A DNA stretch of 64,000 nucleotides from Megasphaera paucivorans (GTDB lineage: Bacteria; Bacillota; Negativicutes; Veillonellales; Megasphaeraceae). Every line of letters starts with the position of its first letter. Position 1 is the stretch's first letter. A program made the position numbers and the translations under genes. Below, in pieces: positions 61,096 to 64,000 of this stretch. The notes under the pieces were generated by a model. It was not told where the DNA came from and did no database searches. It was given only the letters and a program-made list of their open reading frames with translations. The stretch is taken from the NCBI RefSeq assembly GCF_900103535.1, contig NZ_FNHQ01000001.1, positions 1-64,000 on the forward strand, given 5' to 3'.

Positions 61096-61545
61096 CTAAA
61101 ATTTCTTTTTGCTATCTATCAATATCGTAACCGGTCCGTGATTGGCAAGAGTTACAACCATATCTGTGCGAAATACACCTGTACCTGCAGAAATACCGCG
61201 GCTGCGCACAGCAGCAACAAAATCATCGTATAAGGTTTCTGCCAGCATGGGCGGTGCTGCTTGATCAAAACCCGGCCGCCTTCCATGCCGTACATCCCCA
61301 TACAGTGTAAATTGCGATATGACCAGCATATCGCCGCCAATATCCATAAGAGAACGATTCATTTTTCCCTGATCATCCTCAAAAATACGCAGATTTGTGA
61401 TTTTATCTGCCATATACTGCACATCTTCCTTTCCGTCTTCCTTTCCTACCCCCAGAAGAACGGTAAGACCGAATCCGGCCCTGCCCGTTTCTATTCCTTC
61501 TGAAGTAACCTGAGAAGATAATGTGCGCTGTATAACAGCTCTCAT
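61096..61545 (-). CDS. dtd: D-aminoacyl-tRNA deacylase
   Basis: DTD removes D-amino acids (and mis-charged glycine) from tRNA. The 149 residues match: MRAVIQRTLSSQVTSEGIET, GLTVLLGVGKEDGKEDVQYM, the active-site SQFTLYGDVRHGRRPGFDQA, FRTDMVVTLANHGPVTILID (Gly-cisPro motif), and a lysine tail. Its ATG overlaps the relA stop (ATGA). Its position directly behind relA is widespread in Firmicutes. Confidence 0.96.
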   Translation of the reverse strand: MRAVIQRTLSSQVTSEGIETGRAGFGLTVLLGVGKEDGKEDVQYMADKITNLRIFEDDQGKMNRSLMDIGGDMLVISQFTLYGDVRHGRRPGFDQAAPPMLAETLYDDFVAAVRSRGISAGTGVFRTDMVVTLANHGPVTILIDSKKKF

Positions 61546-63743
61546 ATAGCACCTCCCGTATATCTCTGTACTGTATAAACATCCTTAAGACGGCGTATTT
61601 TTGTTGCAATAAATTCAAATTGAGCCAAATCCTTGATACTAATTCCCAAATGAACGGTGACTGTTTTTGTGTCGTTTACCTTTGCATTGACATTGAGTAT
61701 GGAAATCTTCATTTCTGCCAATGTCGCCATAATATCTGCCATCACACCGGTTCTGTCATACGCTACAATTTCCATATTGACTTCAAACATTTCCTTGCCA
61801 TCGTAATCCCATTCTACATCAATCAAACGGTCTACGTCCTCCTGATTGTTTGTAATGCTGGGACAATCGGCACGATGTACAGATACCCCTCGGCCCCGGG
61901 TAATAAATCCAATAATAGGATCTCCCGGCACAGGGCTGCAGCATTTCGCCAGTCGTACGAGCAATCCCGATTCTCCTTTGACAAGTATTCCTGTACCAGT
62001 TTTATGCAGCGGTTTTCTTGGACGAAGTTTTTCAACAACAGCAGTATGACTGTTCTTTTCTTCTTCTTTTTGTATATCTTTTTTATGTAAATCCAACAGC
62101 TTGATAAGTACCGTATTAACAGCAAATCCACCATATCCCACAGCTGCCAGCAAATCATCTTCCGAACCGGCATTCATTTGCTTTGCGACTCTGGCCAAGC
62201 GTCCGGCTTTATTCAATACTTTCCAATCATGATTCAGTCGCTTGCATTCTCGTTCCAAGGATTCTGCACCCTTAGTAATATTTTCTTCACGATTTTCTTT
62301 TTTAAACCAACTCCGTATTTTTGAACGGCTCTCCGAACTTCCCACAATATTAAGCCAGTCTAAACTAGGTTTTCCGTTTTTAGAAGTTATGATTTCAATA
62401 ATATCACCATTCTTCAACGGTGTATTCAATGGTACAATTTTACTGTTAATTTTGGCTCCAACACAACGATGTCCTACATCCGTATGAATTCGATAGGCAA
62501 AGTCAATTGGAATAGCTCCCTGCGGCATATCGATTACATCACCACGCGGAGTAAATACAAACACTTCATCAGAAAACGCATCCAGCTTCAATGAATTCAT
62601 AAATTCCTTAGGATTGCTTGTGTCCTGCCATTCCAATAAATTTCGCAGCCATCCCATTTTTTCATCAAATTCATTTTTTCCGGCATTTGCATGTCCTTCT
62701 TTATATCGCCAATGTGCCGCTACTCCATATTCAGCAACCCGGTGCATTTCCCATGTGCGGATTTGAATTTCTACGGGCTGTCCCCGTGTTCCAATAACAG
62801 TTGTGTGCAGCGATTGGTAATTATTGGGTTTAGGCATGGCAATGTAATCCTTAAAGCGATATGGCAGCGGTTTCCACAAACTATGAACGATTCCCAGCAC
62901 TCCATAACAATCCTGCACAGTATCTACAATAATACGAACAGCATACAAGTCATACACCTGACTAAGATCGCGATTATCCTTTTTCATTTTTTTATATATA
63001 CTGTAAAAATGTTTCGGTCTGCCGTTAATTTCAAATTTTATATTTGATTCTTCCAATGCTTTACGCATAACATTAATCGCTTCATTAACGATTTCTTCGC
63101 GGACATGCCGTTTTTGTTTCATCTGATCGACTAAATCATAATATTTATCAGGTTCAAGATAGCGAAAAGACAAATCCTCCAATTCCCATTTAATATTAAA
63201 AATTCCCAGCCGATGTGCTAAAGGAGCAAAAATTTCCAATGTTTCCTGAGCAATTCTTTTTTGCTTATCACTGCGCATATATTTCAACGTACGCATATTA
63301 TGAAGCCGATCAGCCAATTTAATAACAACAACACGTACATCTTTAGCCATAGCTAAAAACATTTTGCGCATACTATTTAATTGTTGATCTTCTTTCGTAC
63401 GATAATCAATACGGCTTAATTTAGTAACTCCATCAACCAGGAACGCTACCTGGGAACCAAACTCTTGGGTTAAGTCCTCCAATGTATAGGAAGTGTCCTC
63501 TACTACATCATGGAGCAAAGAGGCGGTAATCGTCGTTGTATCAATTTGCAATTCTGCCAGTATTTGTGCCACTGCCAGGGGATGTGTAATATATGGTTCG
63601 CCACTGACGCGCTGTTGTTGTTCATGCGCTTTATCTGCCAGCTCAAACGCTTTTTTTACATCAACACAGTCTGCATTAGGTTGATAGGTATGAATCGTCT
63701 TTATTAAATAATTAAGTGCTTCTTGTTTATCTTTAAATTCCAT
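61542..63743 (-). CDS. relA: Bifunctional (p)ppGpp synthetase/hydrolase
   Basis: This 733-residue Rel enzyme makes and degrades the alarmone (p)ppGpp. Order: HD hydrolase domain (about residues 30-200; ASLLHDVVEDTSYTLEDL and KLADRLHNMRTLKYM, so hydrolase motifs are intact), synthetase domain (about 240-350; YDLYAVRIIVDTVQDCYG and RFKDYIAMPKPNNYQSLHTT), TGS (about 400-460; VFTPRGDVIDMPQGAIPIDF), a conserved-Cys region (LAKCCSPVPGDPIIGFITRG), and a terminal ACT domain (GVMADIMATLAEMKISILNV). AGGGGG lies before the ATG. It is next to recJ and overlaps dtd, so it belongs to the same operon. Confidence 0.96.
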   Translation of the reverse strand: MEFKDKQEALNYLIKTIHTYQPNADCVDVKKAFELADKAHEQQQRVSGEPYITHPLAVAQILAELQIDTTTITASLLHDVVEDTSYTLEDLTQEFGSQVAFLVDGVTKLSRIDYRTKEDQQLNSMRKMFLAMAKDVRVVVIKLADRLHNMRTLKYMRSDKQKRIAQETLEIFAPLAHRLGIFNIKWELEDLSFRYLEPDKYYDLVDQMKQKRHVREEIVNEAINVMRKALEESNIKFEINGRPKHFYSIYKKMKKDNRDLSQVYDLYAVRIIVDTVQDCYGVLGIVHSLWKPLPYRFKDYIAMPKPNNYQSLHTTVIGTRGQPVEIQIRTWEMHRVAEYGVAAHWRYKEGHANAGKNEFDEKMGWLRNLLEWQDTSNPKEFMNSLKLDAFSDEVFVFTPRGDVIDMPQGAIPIDFAYRIHTDVGHRCVGAKINSKIVPLNTPLKNGDIIEIITSKNGKPSLDWLNIVGSSESRSKIRSWFKKENREENITKGAESLERECKRLNHDWKVLNKAGRLARVAKQMNAGSEDDLLAAVGYGGFAVNTVLIKLLDLHKKDIQKEEEKNSHTAVVEKLRPRKPLHKTGTGILVKGESGLLVRLAKCCSPVPGDPIIGFITRGRGVSVHRADCPSITNNQEDVDRLIDVEWDYDGKEMFEVNMEIVAYDRTGVMADIMATLAEMKISILNVNAKVNDTKTVTVHLGISIKDLAQFEFIATKIRRLKDVYTVQRYTGGAI

Positions 63744-63754
63744 CCTGACGCCCC

Positions 63755-64000
63755 CTATCCCCGAGTATATTTGATAAAAGTCGGTGACTCTGCAAGACTC
63801 ATTTTATGTTGAAGTTTCGGTAAATAGCAAACTTGTCCTTTAGCAGTATCTTCTGTGAGCAAAACTCCTATTTCAAAAAATACATGTAATGCAAGACAAA
63901 CTATATGTCCATCCAAGACACCCTGAAAATCAGCTATCATTTTCTGACGCATTTGCCATACCGGCAAATGCCGTACTTCCAAATGCCGGCGCAACTCTAC
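63755..64000 (-). CDS. recJ: RecJ, C-terminal fragment (cut by window edge)
   Basis: These 81 codons are the 3' end of a frame that continues past 64000. The text LRRHLEVRHLPVWQMRQKMI, then CLALHVFFEIGVLLTEDTAK and LAESPTFIKYTRG, resembles the C-terminal winged region of Firmicute RecJ single-strand exonuclease, where a QVFFEL-like block and an L-x-E-S-x-x-Y/F block occur. The position upstream of relA is also typical of recJ. The call rests on this weak similarity and gene order, since no catalytic part is visible. The codon at 63994 is a TTG, not necessarily a start. Confidence 0.65.
   Translation of the reverse strand, partial: VELRRHLEVRHLPVWQMRQKMIADFQGVLDGHIVCLALHVFFEIGVLLTEDTAKGQVCYLPKLQHKMSLAESPTFIKYTRG

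Noticed and set aside
1-64000. tRNA, rRNA genes or prophage
   Set aside because: No cloverleaf with a CCA end, no rRNA-like sequence and no phage structural or integrase gene was seen by reading; a tRNA scan would be decisive.

Overview
The window looks like chromosomal DNA of an outer-membrane-bearing Firmicute (class Negativicutes, probably Veillonellaceae and near Megasphaera; the genus is a guess). Two sets of genes point there. LPS and O-antigen functions occur (WaaE-like and WbaP-like transferases, Wzx, Wzy and WaaL-like proteins, an EptA-like transferase, a VirK/YbjX protein). Low-GC anaerobe functions occur beside them: biotin-dependent decarboxylase subunits of the methylmalonyl/glutaconyl-CoA type, formate-THF ligase with cyclohydrolase, an NAD(P)-glutamate dehydrogenase, AlsS-type acetolactate synthase, a HemZ-like radical SAM protein, and DTD next to RelA. 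The DNA is AT-rich, most in the glycan genes.

Layout. 1-1.25 kb: end of an insertion sequence and an unknown membrane protein. 1.3-5.4 kb: dTDP-rhamnose genes rfbA, rfbB, rfbD, rfbC on the minus strand, interrupted by a four-helix-bundle (S23-type) gene and by three intergenic clusters of a roughly 15-bp GGTTGT-containing repeat. 5.8-7.5 kb: a short Wzz-like protein and a Wzy-like polymerase on the plus strand. 7.5-20.6 kb: a long minus-strand run with glf, wzx, seven recognisable glycosyltransferases (one a GT11 fucosyltransferase), a DUF4422 protein, wbaP, and a second Wzy/WaaL-type protein. This run probably makes a rhamnose- and galactose/galactofuranose-containing, possibly fucosylated, O-antigen or capsule. 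20.8-24.2 kb: envelope modification genes (EptA-like, VirK/YbjX-like) and a C_GCAxxG protein. 24.3-30 kb: glutamate dehydrogenase, two metallophosphoesterases, mutY, and a GalT-like DUF4931 protein.

30-32.2 kb: a two-component system whose sensor has a Met/His-rich extracytoplasmic domain. 32.2-34.6 kb: folate operon folE-folP-folB-folK. 34.7-37.4 kb: membrane proteins, an acyltransferase and a small secreted protein. 37.4-38.6 kb: queF and a frameshifted queT behind a preQ1-I-like riboswitch and an attenuator hairpin. 38.6-44 kb: lepB, DUF523, alsS, threonine aldolase, a secreted protein and a hotdog thioesterase. 44.2-48.9 kb: an mmdA-mmdD-mmdC-rrf2 operon, divergent from a thiolase. 49-54.2 kb: a Flp-pilin-like protein, a DUF2939-like protein, fchA-fhs, and a DapF-fold racemase with altered motifs. 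54.3-64 kb: a tightly packed minus-strand operon recJ(partial)-relA-dtd-MBL hydrolase-AI-2E family permease-fur-hemZ-hisS-aspS.

Most genes are ordinary. The points that deserve a second look are the repeat family around the rml genes and the S23-type gene, the T8 frameshift in queT, the decarboxylase cluster without its membrane beta subunit, and the unusual racemase. No RNA gene, CRISPR array or prophage was recognised. All functional assignments come from reading motifs; no database search was run.
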